Below are positions 1 to 8,753 of a stretch of 64,000 bases of DNA, piece after piece (within the stretch, counting starts at the first letter, position 1; each line of letters starts with the position of its first letter). This DNA is from DAOTXR01 sp034435375 (GTDB lineage: Bacteria > Chloroflexota > Anaerolineae > Aggregatilineales > UBA3940). The stretch lies in the NCBI GenBank assembly GCA_034435375.1, contig DAOTXR010000096.1, positions 20,485 through 84,484 on the forward strand. The letters run 5' to 3'. A model generated the notes under the pieces. That model was not told where the DNA came from and did not search any database. It was given only the letters and a program-made list of their open reading frames with translations. Made by a program: the position numbers and the translations under genes.

Positions 1-2
1 GC

Positions 3-1256
3 CATGCTCTGGCCCAGAGTTCACGGCCTCTGGCCGAAGTTGACGCCCAGATTTTTGAGGCGCTGACTGCCGAAATGCAGCGGCAGCGTGAAGGCATCGA
101 ACTGATCCCGTCTGAGAACTATGTCAGCCGGGCTGTGCTCACCGCAATTGGTTCGGTGTTCACCAACAAATACTCCGAAGGCTATGTGCACAAGCGCTAC
201 TATGGCGGTAATGAGAACGTCGATACTATTGAAGAGCTGGCCATCGAACGAGCCAAGCAGCTTTTCAACGCCGACCATGCCAATGTGCAGCCCTACTCAG
301 GATCGCCTGCCAATTTGGCCGTCTATTACGCACTGCTCGCACCTGGCGATTCGGTGATGGGTCTGGCCCTGCCCGACGGTGGCCATCTGACCCACGGCTG
401 GAAAGTGAACTTCTCTGCTCACTTCTTCACCTCTGAACAGTATCCGGTCGACCCCAAGACAGGACGCATCGACTACGATGTGGTGTGGAAGCTGGCAAAA
501 GAGCACAGGCCCAAGCTGATCTGGGCAGGCGGCACGGCTTACCCACGTATTTTTGAGTTCGACAAGTTTGCACAGATCGCGGAGGACGTTGGGGCGCGGT
601 TTGCAGCTGATATTGCGCACATCTCTGGGCTAGTGGCAACCGGCCTGCACCCTGATCCAGTCCCCTATGCCGACGCTGTGACGATGACTACTCACAAGCT
701 GCTGCGCGGCCCACGCGGCGCGATGATTCTGTGCAAGAAGAAGCATGCCCGCGTGATTGACCGGGCTGTGTTCCCCGGCCTGCAAGGAGGGCCGCACGAT
801 CACGTCACAGCGGCGATTGCCGTCTGTCTGCATGAGGCCAGCACGCCGGAATACAAGGCCTACTGCCAACAAGTGGTAACCAATGCCAAAGTGATGGCCG
901 AAGAGCTGATGCGCCGGGGCTTTGAGATCGTCAGCGGCGGAACGGACAACCACTTGCTGCTGGTCGATCTGACCAACAAGAATGTGCCAGGCAAAGTAGC
1001 TCAGGCCGCCCTGGACCGGGCCAACATCACGCTGAACGCCAATATGGTTCCTGGCGATCGGCGGTCGGCATTTGACCCATCTGGCGTACGCCTGGGGACC
1101 CCAGCCATTACGACGCGCGGCTTTGAAGAGGACGAGGTGCGTATCGTCGCCAATTGGGTGGCCGACGTGATCGAGCATGTGGAGGAAGAGGCCGTCATCG
1201 AGCGAGTGCGCAACGAAGTCATCGATCTGTGCAACCAGTTTCCATTATGGTACTGA
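3..1256 (+). CDS. glyA: Serine hydroxymethyltransferase, 5' end cut off
   Basis: Converts serine and tetrahydrofolate to glycine and 5,10-methylene-THF in the cytosol. The frame is open from base 3 with no ATG, GTG or TTG before the ATG at 75, and the residues before that ATG (LAEVDAQIFEALTAE) already match the family N-terminus, so the real start lies a few codons left of the window. Family motifs seen: SENYVS, YSGSPAN, GGHLTHG, and THKLLRGPRG, whose PLP lysine codon is 696-698; near the end RLGTPAITTRG. The visible 417 residues are close to the usual full length of about 420. It stands alone on its strand; the next 600 bases hold a transposase remnant. Function is secure from motif identity. 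Confidence 0.96.
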   Translation, partial: HALAQSSRPLAEVDAQIFEALTAEMQRQREGIELIPSENYVSRAVLTAIGSVFTNKYSEGYVHKRYYGGNENVDTIEELAIERAKQLFNADHANVQPYSGSPANLAVYYALLAPGDSVMGLALPDGGHLTHGWKVNFSAHFFTSEQYPVDPKTGRIDYDVVWKLAKEHRPKLIWAGGTAYPRIFEFDKFAQIAEDVGARFAADIAHISGLVATGLHPDPVPYADAVTMTTHKLLRGPRGAMILCKKKHARVIDRAVFPGLQGGPHDHVTAAIAVCLHEASTPEYKAYCQQVVTNAKVMAEELMRRGFEIVSGGTDNHLLLVDLTNKNVPGKVAQAALDRANITLNANMVPGDRRSAFDPSGVRLGTPAITTRGFEEDEVRIVANWVADVIEHVEEEAVIERVRNEVIDLCNQFPLWY

Positions 1257-1290
1257 GGCCGCGTGGAACTTGCCAAGCGACCGCAGTGTG

Positions 1291-1755
1291 TCATGTCAAA
1301 TGTGACTCTGCGAAAACCCGAGCAGGGGTCCTCATGTTCAGGGCGAGACGAGGGCGCTGATGACGATAGTGGGCGAGAAAGGTGTCAGCCCTGGACTGAG
1401 CGAGGTGAAGACCTCGCCCAGGTCGAGGGTGTCCATCTGCACGACCTGGCGCGCTGCCTGACCCCGCCGGGCGGGCTGTCCTCTCGCTGTGCGCGTGTGC
1501 TTGCGCAACGGCCTGTTTTGCCTGAGCAGGCGGTAGACTGTACTCAGGCTCAGCCTGATACCTGCCTGACCCAGCAGATACACGATCTTCTGCCCGCAGC
1601 AGTCCCGATACTCTCGACGGATACTCAGCACGCGCTGGACGGACATAACCATGCACCTTGCGCCGCCTGCGGCCTTTCTTGGCCGCCCGATAGCGCCTGA
1701 TATACCCCTCTATCCCCCGCTGCCTGATACCTTTGCTTTTGAAGAGGAGAAACAC
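1291..1755 (-). pseudogene. Degraded DDE transposase remnant (IS481/IS3-like)
   Basis: Two minus-strand frames together resemble an rve-type transposase. Around 1400-1650 one frame reads IRREYRDCCGQKIVYLLGQ, then LSLSTVYRLLRQ (helix-turn-helix-like) and QVVQMDTLDLGEVFT, the region of the first catalytic Asp. A second frame, 1291-1380, gives the typical C-terminal end HYRHQRPRLALNMRTPARVF. Most of the DDE core, roughly 100 residues, is missing between these parts and the frame changes, so no active enzyme is encoded. I saw no clear terminal inverted repeats or target duplication. The remnant and the moxR promoter region fill the otherwise gene-free stretch 1257-1867. The family name is a best guess from the MDT and RPH-like motifs. 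Confidence 0.72.
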
Positions 1756-1785
1756 TTAACGCTAACGCTCTGTTTGGGGTATCAT
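1756..1785 (+). promoter_or_regulatory. Candidate sigma-70-type promoter of the MoxR gene
   Basis: TTAACG at 1756-1761 and TATCAT at 1780-1785 are separated by 18 bases; each matches 4 to 5 of 6 consensus positions. The start of the MoxR gene is 82 bases downstream of the -10. A short direct repeat, AACGCT twice, follows the -35. Prediction from sequence only. Confidence 0.35.
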
Positions 1786-1829
1786 TGGTGCGCCGGCGTG
1801 CTCCAGCACGGGCCTGTTTATAACCCCCA

Positions 1830-1847
1830 GGGTCTGGCTAAAGACCC
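1830..1847 (+). promoter_or_regulatory. Leader hairpin before the MoxR gene
   Basis: GGGTCT (1830-1835) and AGACCC (1842-1847) form a 6-bp stem with a 6-base loop, ending 7 bases before the GGAG ribosome binding site at about 1855. It may affect mRNA stability or translation. It is not followed by a U-run, so it is not a simple terminator. Confidence 0.3.
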
Positions 1848-1867
1848 CATCGAAGGAGTCTCTACTC

Positions 1868-2821
1868 ATGTCTATCGTGCAGGCCATCAGCGAGCGGCTG
1901 ATCCAGAACGTCGAACGTGTCATCGTCGGCAAGCGCCGTGAGATCACGCTGACGCTGATTGGCCTCTTGTGTCAGGGACATATCCTAATCGAGGATGTAC
2001 CAGGGGTGGGCAAAACCATGCTGGCCAAGAGCCTGGCACGCTCGATCGGGTGTAGCTTTAGCCGCATCCAGTTCACCCCCGATATGCTCCCCAGCGATGT
2101 GACAGGCGTATCGATCTTCAACCAGCGAACCAACGAGTTCGAGTTCCGCCCAGGCCCAATCATGGCCCAGATTGTGCTGGTGGATGAGATCAACCGTGCG
2201 ACGCCTAAAACCCAGTCTGCCCTTCTGGAAGCTATGGAGGAACGTCAGGTCACGGTGGATGGAACCACCTACCAGCTCGCACGGCCCTTTCTGGTCCTTG
2301 CTACTCAGAATCCCATTGAGTACGAGGGCACTTTCCCACTGCCAGAGGCCCAGCTCGACCGCTTCCTGCTGCGCATCCGGCTTGGCTACCCGTCTCCTGT
2401 CGATGAGATCACCATGATGGATCTCCAACAATATACGCACCCCATCTATGAGTTGCGGCAGGTTGCCACAGTCGATGATCTGCTTCAGGCGCAGGAGGCC
2501 ATTAAGTCCATCTACATCGACCGACAGGTGAAGCAATACATCATTGATGTGGTGACAGCCACCCGCAGCCATGAGGATGTCTACCTAGGGGCCAGCCCAC
2601 GCGGTAGCTTGGCGCTTTACCGCGCTGCTCAGGCGCGGGCTGCGCTCGCAGGTCGTGACCATGTCCTGCCAGATGACATCAAAGATTTGGCTGCCGCCAC
2701 TCTGGCTCATCGTATCATTGTCGGCCCGGCGGCCCGCATCAGGGATGTGATCTCCGAAGGCGTCGTCGCAGATGTGCTCCGCAGGGTGCCCGTTCCGGGA
2801 GCGACGCTCGGCATGGGTTAG
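1868..2821 (+). CDS. MoxR-family AAA+ ATPase
   Basis: Cytosolic AAA+ ATPase of the MoxR/RavA clade, a chaperone-like family that commonly works with DUF58 and von Willebrand A partners in maturing protein or metal complexes. Walker A PGVGKT lies at residues 45-50, Walker B VLVDE at 103-107, sensor-1 LATQNP at about 144-149, and an AAA lid follows; 317 aa is normal. The start has GGAG 10 bases upstream. The DUF58 gene begins 5 bases after its stop, the classic moxR-DUF58 pair, so the two are almost certainly co-transcribed and work together. The substrate cannot be told from sequence. Confidence 0.93.
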   Translation: MSIVQAISERLIQNVERVIVGKRREITLTLIGLLCQGHILIEDVPGVGKTMLAKSLARSIGCSFSRIQFTPDMLPSDVTGVSIFNQRTNEFEFRPGPIMAQIVLVDEINRATPKTQSALLEAMEERQVTVDGTTYQLARPFLVLATQNPIEYEGTFPLPEAQLDRFLLRIRLGYPSPVDEITMMDLQQYTHPIYELRQVATVDDLLQAQEAIKSIYIDRQVKQYIIDVVTATRSHEDVYLGASPRGSLALYRAAQARAALAGRDHVLPDDIKDLAAATLAHRIIVGPAARIRDVISEGVVADVLRRVPVPGATLGMG

Positions 2822-2826
2822 GCCGC

Positions 2827-4089
2827 ATGGACCGCCGCCGCAATGCGATCTACGTGATTGTCATACTGAGCTTGTTGGCTGGTCTGATCACCGGGCGCGA
2901 GATCTTCTTTAACGTGGCGTATGCCTTCACTGGATTGTTGTGCTTCTCTTTCGTGTGGGTGCATCTCGGCGTCAACTGGCTCCGTCTGCGCCGCCAGACC
3001 CGCGCCCGACGCGCTGTGGTAGGCGGCTTCCTGGAAGAGTCTTTCACGGTCCGCAACACCAGCGTGCTACCCAAGTTGTGGATTGAGGTTTACGACCGAT
3101 CTGACCTGTTGGGGCATCAGGCCAGCCATGTCGTCAGCAGCCTGCCCCCCCGCGCCGAAGCCTCATGGAGTGTGCGGACGCTGTGTATCCGGCGAGGCGC
3201 CTTCCAGCTTGGCCCCCTGCGCGTGGTCACTGGAGACCCGTTCGGGCTGTTCCAGGCCGAGCGGCGCATCAACTCGACCTCTCCCCTGATCGTCTACCCG
3301 CCCACGATTGACATCCTGGATTTCCCATTATCGCCAGGAGTCCTGCCGGGTGGAGATGCCCTCCGACGCCGCTCCCATCACATCACTGCCAACGCCGCCG
3401 GAGTGCGCGACTATGCTCCTGGCGACAGCCTGAACCGCATCCACTGGCGCAGCACGGCTCGTAAGGCCCGCCTGATCGTCAAGGAGTTCGAGCTTGACCC
3501 ACTGACTGACCTGTGGATCTTCATGGATGCCGAGCGTACTGTGCATGTCGGGCAGTACAGGCCCACCAATGCCGATGTAGAGGCGCTGGCGCAGCAGGGC
3601 GCCTTACCTCGCCTGATACTACCGCCTACCACTGAGGAATATGCCGTATGTGTGGCGGCATCGCTGGCCCGTTACTTCCTGCAACGCCAGCGCTCTGTGG
3701 GATTTGCCACCCATGGCCAACGCAGCGAGATCCTCCAGGTAGATCGTGGCCCGCGCCAGCTCACCAAGATTCTCGAAACCCTGGCTGTCATCGAGGCATG
3801 CGGCACGCTGGCATTTGACCAACTGCTGTCGCTTCATAGCAACCAGATGGCCCGTGGTACCACGGCGATCCTGATCACTCCGTCTACACGTTGGGGCTGG
3901 GTGGGGGCGGCTCAGGGTCTGTTGCAGCGCGGGCTGAGCGTCGTTGCCATCCTGATCGACGCTGAGAGTTTTGGAGGGCGTCCCGGTACCGAACAGGTCG
4001 CTGTGCGGTTGGCGATGTCCAACATCCCGGTCTATGTGGTGCACCGTGACGCTGACCTGCTGGCCGAGCTGACCTACCGCCGATACTGA
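2827..4089 (+). CDS. DUF58 domain protein, membrane-anchored partner of MoxR
   Basis: 420 aa. Two hydrophobic segments near residues 7-22 and 27-46 anchor it. The DUF58 signature, YAPGDSLNRIHWRSTARK, lies at about 196-213 and is followed by a vWA-like fold whose DLWIFMDAE strand resembles a partial metal-binding edge. DUF58 proteins are regularly encoded directly after MoxR ATPases and are thought to be their clients or adaptors. Spacing of 5 bases to moxR indicates one operon. No transglutaminase-like third gene follows, unlike many related operons; the next gene is convergent, with only one base between stop codons. Confidence 0.9.
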   Translation: MDRRRNAIYVIVILSLLAGLITGREIFFNVAYAFTGLLCFSFVWVHLGVNWLRLRRQTRARRAVVGGFLEESFTVRNTSVLPKLWIEVYDRSDLLGHQASHVVSSLPPRAEASWSVRTLCIRRGAFQLGPLRVVTGDPFGLFQAERRINSTSPLIVYPPTIDILDFPLSPGVLPGGDALRRRSHHITANAAGVRDYAPGDSLNRIHWRSTARKARLIVKEFELDPLTDLWIFMDAERTVHVGQYRPTNADVEALAQQGALPRLILPPTTEEYAVCVAASLARYFLQRQRSVGFATHGQRSEILQVDRGPRQLTKILETLAVIEACGTLAFDQLLSLHSNQMARGTTAILITPSTRWGWVGAAQGLLQRGLSVVAILIDAESFGGRPGTEQVAVRLAMSNIPVYVVHRDADLLAELTYRRY

Positions 4090-4090
4090 G

Positions 4091-5413
4091 CTAGGTGTGA
4101 GGGGTCTTCGCCGAGATCGACTCACCGGTAGCTGGCTGAGGTGCGCCATCCCTCGCCCCTGGCAGTCGAAATGCCAGGATCAGCGCTATCAGCCCCATTC
4201 CTAGCGTCGTCCCGAACAGCATCTGATACGAGGTCTGGCTGAGCACCCACCCTGCGATGGTCGGCCCCAGCACACCGATGGCCCCCAATGCATTGAATGT
4301 CCCCAGGTAGATCGGGCGTTGGCCAGGAGGAGCGATGTCGAATACATAATTGATGTATCCCAACATAAGCAGGTTCTCTGCCAGCCCAATACAGATATAA
4401 ACCCAGGCGTAGGCCCGGCTCAGGACCTCGACCAAGCTTCCTCCCACTGCCGTCAGCGTCAGCGCGAGGATCGGTGCTGTCAATGCGATCACCACCCCGA
4501 TTCGAATCGCATGTTGTGCTCCCCATCGGTCAGCGACACGGCCCAACACCAGGCTGGCCACCAGCACCCCTACCGTCTGTGCCAGGATGAACACACCGAT
4601 CACTTGGGTCGAGATTTTGAGTACATCTGTGGCGTATAGAATGTAAAACGGCGAGGCCATCGTGCTCAAGCTGAAACACACCCGTGCTAGCGTGATCAGC
4701 CTCAGGCGGCTGTCTTGCTGCCACAGGGCAATCAGATGGCGGGCAAAGTCCCGCCAGGCGATGATGGTCGTGGTCGCCTCACCCTCCTGAGCGGGTCGCT
4801 CGTGTAGGCGACTGATGGCCACCGCTGAAATGATAAAGCATACCCCGGCCAGCCCAAACAGCAGGGCGTAGTTGTAGGGGAAAGCTGGCCCTCGCTCGCT
4901 GAGTGCGAAGCCTACCACCGCGGCCACTCCCAGCAGCACGACAGCCTTCCCCACCTGCCACAGCGAGATGTATCCAGCCCGCTTCTCCGGTGGGAACGAC
5001 CGTCCCAGGATGTCGAACCACGCCAGGGCAGCAAACCCGTCCGATCCCAGGAACAGAGCAAATGCCACAATCAGCGCTAGCAAGATTAGCCAGGGAGGTT
5101 GTGCGCGGGTCAGCGCGATCAGTCCTGCCAACAACATGACCATTGGGCGGCCCGCAAAAGCGACTGTCACCAGGAAAGGCTTCTTGCGCTCGAATCGCGA
5201 GATGATGTTCCCCGCCGCCAGTTGCGGCAGTGACCAGAACAGCAGTAGCACCGTTATCAGCGTGCCGACCACTGCCGGCGAGCTTCCCAACAGCACCGCG
5301 AAAGTGGGCAGTACCGTGTTGAGGTTGATAAACCCCAACCCAACAGCAAAGAAAATGTAGTCCATGCCGAAGGCAAGAAAATTGTGGGTCTGCTTAGGAT
5401 ACTGTTCTGTCAC
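4091..5413 (-). CDS. MFS transporter
   Basis: 440 aa with about 12 predicted membrane spans and the two-half MFS layout. Loop motifs GNIISRFERKK in the N-half and GRVADRWGAQHAIR in the C-half are motif-A-like. Substrate is unknown. It is the last gene of the minus-strand polysaccharide run, 38 bases after the glycosyltransferase, so it may be co-transcribed and could carry a sugar or drug. The start is GTG at 5413; no strong ribosome site is visible. The gene is convergent with the DUF58 gene, stops one base apart and no terminator hairpin between them. Confidence 0.82.
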   Translation of the reverse strand: MTEQYPKQTHNFLAFGMDYIFFAVGLGFINLNTVLPTFAVLLGSSPAVVGTLITVLLLFWSLPQLAAGNIISRFERKKPFLVTVAFAGRPMVMLLAGLIALTRAQPPWLILLALIVAFALFLGSDGFAALAWFDILGRSFPPEKRAGYISLWQVGKAVVLLGVAAVVGFALSERGPAFPYNYALLFGLAGVCFIISAVAISRLHERPAQEGEATTTIIAWRDFARHLIALWQQDSRLRLITLARVCFSLSTMASPFYILYATDVLKISTQVIGVFILAQTVGVLVASLVLGRVADRWGAQHAIRIGVVIALTAPILALTLTAVGGSLVEVLSRAYAWVYICIGLAENLLMLGYINYVFDIAPPGQRPIYLGTFNALGAIGVLGPTIAGWVLSQTSYQMLFGTTLGMGLIALILAFRLPGARDGAPQPATGESISAKTPHT

Positions 5414-5451
5414 AATGGATCCCGTAATGATCGCATGGCATTGAGGCGCTG

Positions 5452-6612
5452 CTATCTCACCAGCGCTGCATACTGGGCGCGTAGCTGGCCAGCAGCGCGT
5501 TCCCAGGTGAACTGCCGCGCCCGTCTGTGCCCGAGGGCGATCAACTTCTGGCGCAGCTCGGTATCTGAGAGGACGTGCGTGAGTGCATCGGCCAGCCCGT
5601 CCACATCATGCGGGTCCACTAGTAGCCCTGCTTCCCCCACCACCTCCGGCAGCGAGGACGTCCGCGAGGCTACCACTGGTACGCCACATGCCATTGCCTC
5701 CAGCAGCGGCAGCCCGAATCCCTCATACAGCGAGGGGAAGGCGAACACTTCAGCCGTGCTGTACAGCGTGGGTAGGTCCTCGTCGCGCACGAACCCCAGG
5801 AGTCGCACCTGCTTCTCCATCTTCAGCGCCTCGATCCGGCGGTATAAGGGATCGTCCAGCCAGCCTTTGCCCCCCACAATGACCAGCCTCAGGTCGGGTC
5901 GATCCAATCGATGCAGCGCCTCCACCAGCCGGACGTAGTTCTTGCGCGGTTGGACGGTGCCCACGCTCAGGATGAATGAGCCTTCTCCGATCCCGTAGCG
6001 GGCGCGGACGATCTGAACGATGTCTCGGTCCTCCACAGGCGCAAACCGTGCATCGACGCCGCCATATAATACGCTGATCTTGTCGGGCGGGGTCCCATAC
6101 AGGTCAATCAAATCCTGGCGTGTGGCCTGCGAGTCGGCCAGCACGTGGTCAGCCCGCGCCACCGAATGTGGCACTGCACGGTTGAGGTATGCTCGTAAGC
6201 TGGCTGTTGTCGTCTCCGGTGCGCGCACGAATGATAGATCGTGCACGGTGAGCAGCGTACGGGTGCCCTGGCGAACTGGCGGCAGCGTGAAGTCAGGCGC
6301 GTGCAACAACCTCACTGTCCCTGCCCACACCTCGATCGGGATCGGTAGACGGGCGCGGTGCCACAGCCGCGCAAACCACTTGGCGCTCAGGCGGGCCGGT
6401 TTCCAGGTGAAGTTGGGTCCAGGCGGGGCGGGCAGCTTGCTGCTGGGCATCCCAGCAGCGAACAGCCGGTAGTCTGTCCGATCGTCCAGCCGTGCCAGTG
6501 CAGCAATCAGCTCGCGCGTATAGCGGCCAATCCCCCCACCCTGGGAGAGCGCCGGGGTGTAGTCGATGGCAATGGGCGGAAGGGGCGCATGGCCAGGCAT
6601 GGGGCCGCTCAC
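5452..6612 (-). CDS. GT4-family glycosyltransferase
   Basis: Retaining GT-B glycosyltransferase of 386 aa, cytosolic or membrane-associated. The N-terminal acceptor-side loop GGGIGRYTREL is at about 25-35; SVGTVQPRKNYVRLVEAL at about 216-233 begins the donor domain; the EX7E motif is E297 to E305 (EGFGLPLLE), followed by MACGVPVVAS. These mark a mannosyl/glucosyl-type GT4 enzyme, though the donor cannot be fixed. The start is GTG at 6612, two bases after the GtrA stop; an ATG at 6600 is an alternative. Its place after GtrA and an O-antigen ligase fits envelope polysaccharide synthesis. Confidence 0.9.
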   Translation of the reverse strand: MSGPMPGHAPLPPIAIDYTPALSQGGGIGRYTRELIAALARLDDRTDYRLFAAGMPSSKLPAPPGPNFTWKPARLSAKWFARLWHRARLPIPIEVWAGTVRLLHAPDFTLPPVRQGTRTLLTVHDLSFVRAPETTTASLRAYLNRAVPHSVARADHVLADSQATRQDLIDLYGTPPDKISVLYGGVDARFAPVEDRDIVQIVRARYGIGEGSFILSVGTVQPRKNYVRLVEALHRLDRPDLRLVIVGGKGWLDDPLYRRIEALKMEKQVRLLGFVRDEDLPTLYSTAEVFAFPSLYEGFGLPLLEAMACGVPVVASRTSSLPEVVGEAGLLVDPHDVDGLADALTHVLSDTELRQKLIALGHRRARQFTWERAAGQLRAQYAALVR

Positions 6613-6613
6613 A

Positions 6614-7210
6614 TCACTTCACGTCGTTGTATGTCAGGTAGCGGTTGACAAAAAAGTTCCAGAACATCACGATCACAACTGCAATTGCCAGGGCTATGTT
6701 CTTTCCCACCCAGACTGCGCCGCCCTCGCCCAGGAAGGTCAGGTAATCCATGCCCAAGCCTGGCAGCAGGCTGCTGACGAGCCTGCTCAGTGGTCTGCTG
6801 GTCAGCTCTAGGATCGGCACGCGGATCACGATCCCCATCAAGTTGATCACAAGGAAGCTCGCGAATTGGCGCAGGATGGGCTTGGATCGCGAATCAGGGT
6901 ACGTCCAATAGCGATTCCAGATGAAGTTGCTTGTAATAGCCGTCACAAGGCCGATTGCCCCGCCAATACCAACGTACGAGATCGGCTTGCCGAGCGGCAA
7001 GGTGATGTTCAGTGTCTTAGGCAGCACCATCCACATCAGGTTCGACATACCAAAGTCGATTACAAACCCAATGGCTCCCACAACGGCGAACTTCCAGAAG
7101 CGCTGGAACTCCTTGTGCCGAATCAGCGCCTGGATGCGCCCGATTGGCTGACTAGTTGAGTCCCGATTAGCGTCGGGAAGGGTGGTTAGGGTGTCAGTAG
7201 TCTCGCTCAA
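6614..7210 (-). CDS. GtrA-family membrane protein
   Basis: 198 aa with four predicted membrane spans; the central stretch beginning FWKFAVVGAIGFVIDFGMSN is typical GtrA/DPMS. These small proteins are thought to flip polyprenyl-phosphate-linked sugars or assist glucosylation of surface polymers. The start appears to be TTG at 7210, 17 bases inside the upstream ligase gene; no ATG is available before the first membrane span. Its tail lies one base from the GTG of the GT4 gene, so translation is probably coupled. Note the soluble Thr/Asp-rich N-terminus of about 40 residues before span 1. Confidence 0.86.
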   Translation of the reverse strand: MSETTDTLTTLPDANRDSTSQPIGRIQALIRHKEFQRFWKFAVVGAIGFVIDFGMSNLMWMVLPKTLNITLPLGKPISYVGIGGAIGLVTAITSNFIWNRYWTYPDSRSKPILRQFASFLVINLMGIVIRVPILELTSRPLSRLVSSLLPGLGMDYLTFLGEGGAVWVGKNIALAIAVVIVMFWNFFVNRYLTYNDVK

Positions 7211-8753
7211 AGTCGGTCTGTGTCTCCTGCTGTGTCATGATTAGGACGCTCAGCACGCCCAGCAGTGCTCCCAGGTGAACGTGGATGTTGGCAACGTACA
7301 GCTTATCGACGAACTGGTGCACGCTCAAGTGTACCCAGGTACCAAGTAGCCCAATGCCCATGCAGCGCTGCCACACGTCTTCGCGCCGCGTCAGTCGCCA
7401 TGTGTGCCACACAATGCTGGACCACAGCACTCCGTAGGCCAGCAAACCGATAATGCCCGTCTCTGCCAGCAAGTTGAGGTAGATGTTGTGGGCATGGCCC
7501 AGCGGGTATGGCCAGTTGATCAGCGCATAGGCCGGGTAAACTGGTTCGTAGTTGCCGATACCTACCCCCAGCCACAGGTGGTAGCGGGCCATCTCCTGCG
7601 CAGCTTGCCAGTGGGCCAGCCGCTCCAACACCGCGTAGTTGGCCGGATTGATATCTACCCCCCGCACATCGAAGGTCTGCACAAACTCGGTGAACCCCGT
7701 CAGTCGGGACGCAATCGCCGTTGGCAGGAGGTTGAGGCGCAGCGCCAACGCGCCCAGTGCCATACTGCCGATCATCAGCGCCAATCCTGCCCACGTCTTG
7801 CGTGGCCACGCCAGCAGGATCGCCAACGCTGCTGCACCAAATCCCAACCATGCCCCGCGCGACCACGACATCAGCAGTGCGGCCAGCAGCAATGTGGCCA
7901 GCGCTGCCAATCCGGCTAGGCGGTATGAGTGCACGTTGAAGACTGAGCGAATCATCTGCCGGGCCTGTGGAGGACGATGAGCTTTCCACGCTAGCTGTAT
8001 GGTCCGGACCCACATCGCCAGCGCACCCAATGCCAACCCAATCGCCACAGGCAACGCCAGCCCCAGAAAACCGCCATAGGGGTTAGGTTGCTCAAAGGTG
8101 CCGTAGGCTCGATAGAAACGGTCGCCCAGGATCAGGTAGTGCTCAGGGCCTTCTCCTCGCAATCCGAATTGCCACACACCGATCAGCGCCTCCAGCGTGG
8201 CTGTGGCCAGCACCAGCCCTACGCCCACTGGCCAGCGCCGCGCCCCCGTCAGGTCAATCACCAGCCACATCACGATCAGCATCTGTGCCCACTTGACCAG
8301 TTCCTTCAGCCCGTAGCCCAGCGATAGTGCGTTCAGAAGGCTCAAGCTGGCCGCGCCGATGAATATCAGCAGCGGCACAGTTATGGGCGACGTCGGGATG
8401 CGAATCGAGCGCCGCCGGACGGCGTGCAGGAACCACGCGCCCAACGTGACAATCAGCGCAAGCTGCCCCAAGTCCAGCGGCATGGCAGGCACATAGGCAT
8501 CCGTCAGCGGCTTAGTGGGGCCGAGAATCAGCGTAGCACCCAGCCCAACCAGAGGATTGATGAGCGTGAGCATCACCAGCACAACCACCGCTAGACCAGC
8601 AGCAGCCCATAGCAGCGGCAGCCGCGCCAGCGCCAGCCCCAAGACTGCTGCGCCAAGCCCTCCTGCCAGGACGGGCCAGCCGGAAGCTCGCCGAAGCAAA
8701 CTTGTGATTCTTAGCCCGACGTCTGAATGCCGGGCGGACAGCACGGGCAGCAC
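7194..8753 (-). CDS. O-antigen ligase / polymerase family protein (Wzy/WaaL-like)
   Basis: 519 aa, about 12 membrane spans and a large external loop. The Wzy_C signature is present: WLGVGIGNYEPVYPAY, then GHAHNIYLNLLAETG, the conserved His-Asn and Gly residues of this family. Such proteins polymerise or ligate lipid-linked glycans on the outer face of the membrane. The start is GTG at 8753, directly beside the stop of the UDP-glucuronate decarboxylase gene, and the stop overlaps gtrA by 17 bases, so this is one transcription unit. Whether it is a ligase or polymerase cannot be settled from sequence. Confidence 0.87.
   Translation of the reverse strand: MLPVLSARHSDVGLRITSLLRRASGWPVLAGGLGAAVLGLALARLPLLWAAAGLAVVVLVMLTLINPLVGLGATLILGPTKPLTDAYVPAMPLDLGQLALIVTLGAWFLHAVRRRSIRIPTSPITVPLLIFIGAASLSLLNALSLGYGLKELVKWAQMLIVMWLVIDLTGARRWPVGVGLVLATATLEALIGVWQFGLRGEGPEHYLILGDRFYRAYGTFEQPNPYGGFLGLALPVAIGLALGALAMWVRTIQLAWKAHRPPQARQMIRSVFNVHSYRLAGLAALATLLLAALLMSWSRGAWLGFGAAALAILLAWPRKTWAGLALMIGSMALGALALRLNLLPTAIASRLTGFTEFVQTFDVRGVDINPANYAVLERLAHWQAAQEMARYHLWLGVGIGNYEPVYPAYALINWPYPLGHAHNIYLNLLAETGIIGLLAYGVLWSSIVWHTWRLTRREDVWQRCMGIGLLGTWVHLSVHQFVDKLYVANIHVHLGALLGVLSVLIMTQQETQTDFERDY

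Noticed and set aside
630..1178. Long minus-strand open frame inside glyA
   Set aside because: It is antisense to strongly conserved serine hydroxymethyltransferase motifs and has no family features.
1257..1290. Possible terminal repeat of the transposase remnant
   Set aside because: No matching inverted partner found near 1755.
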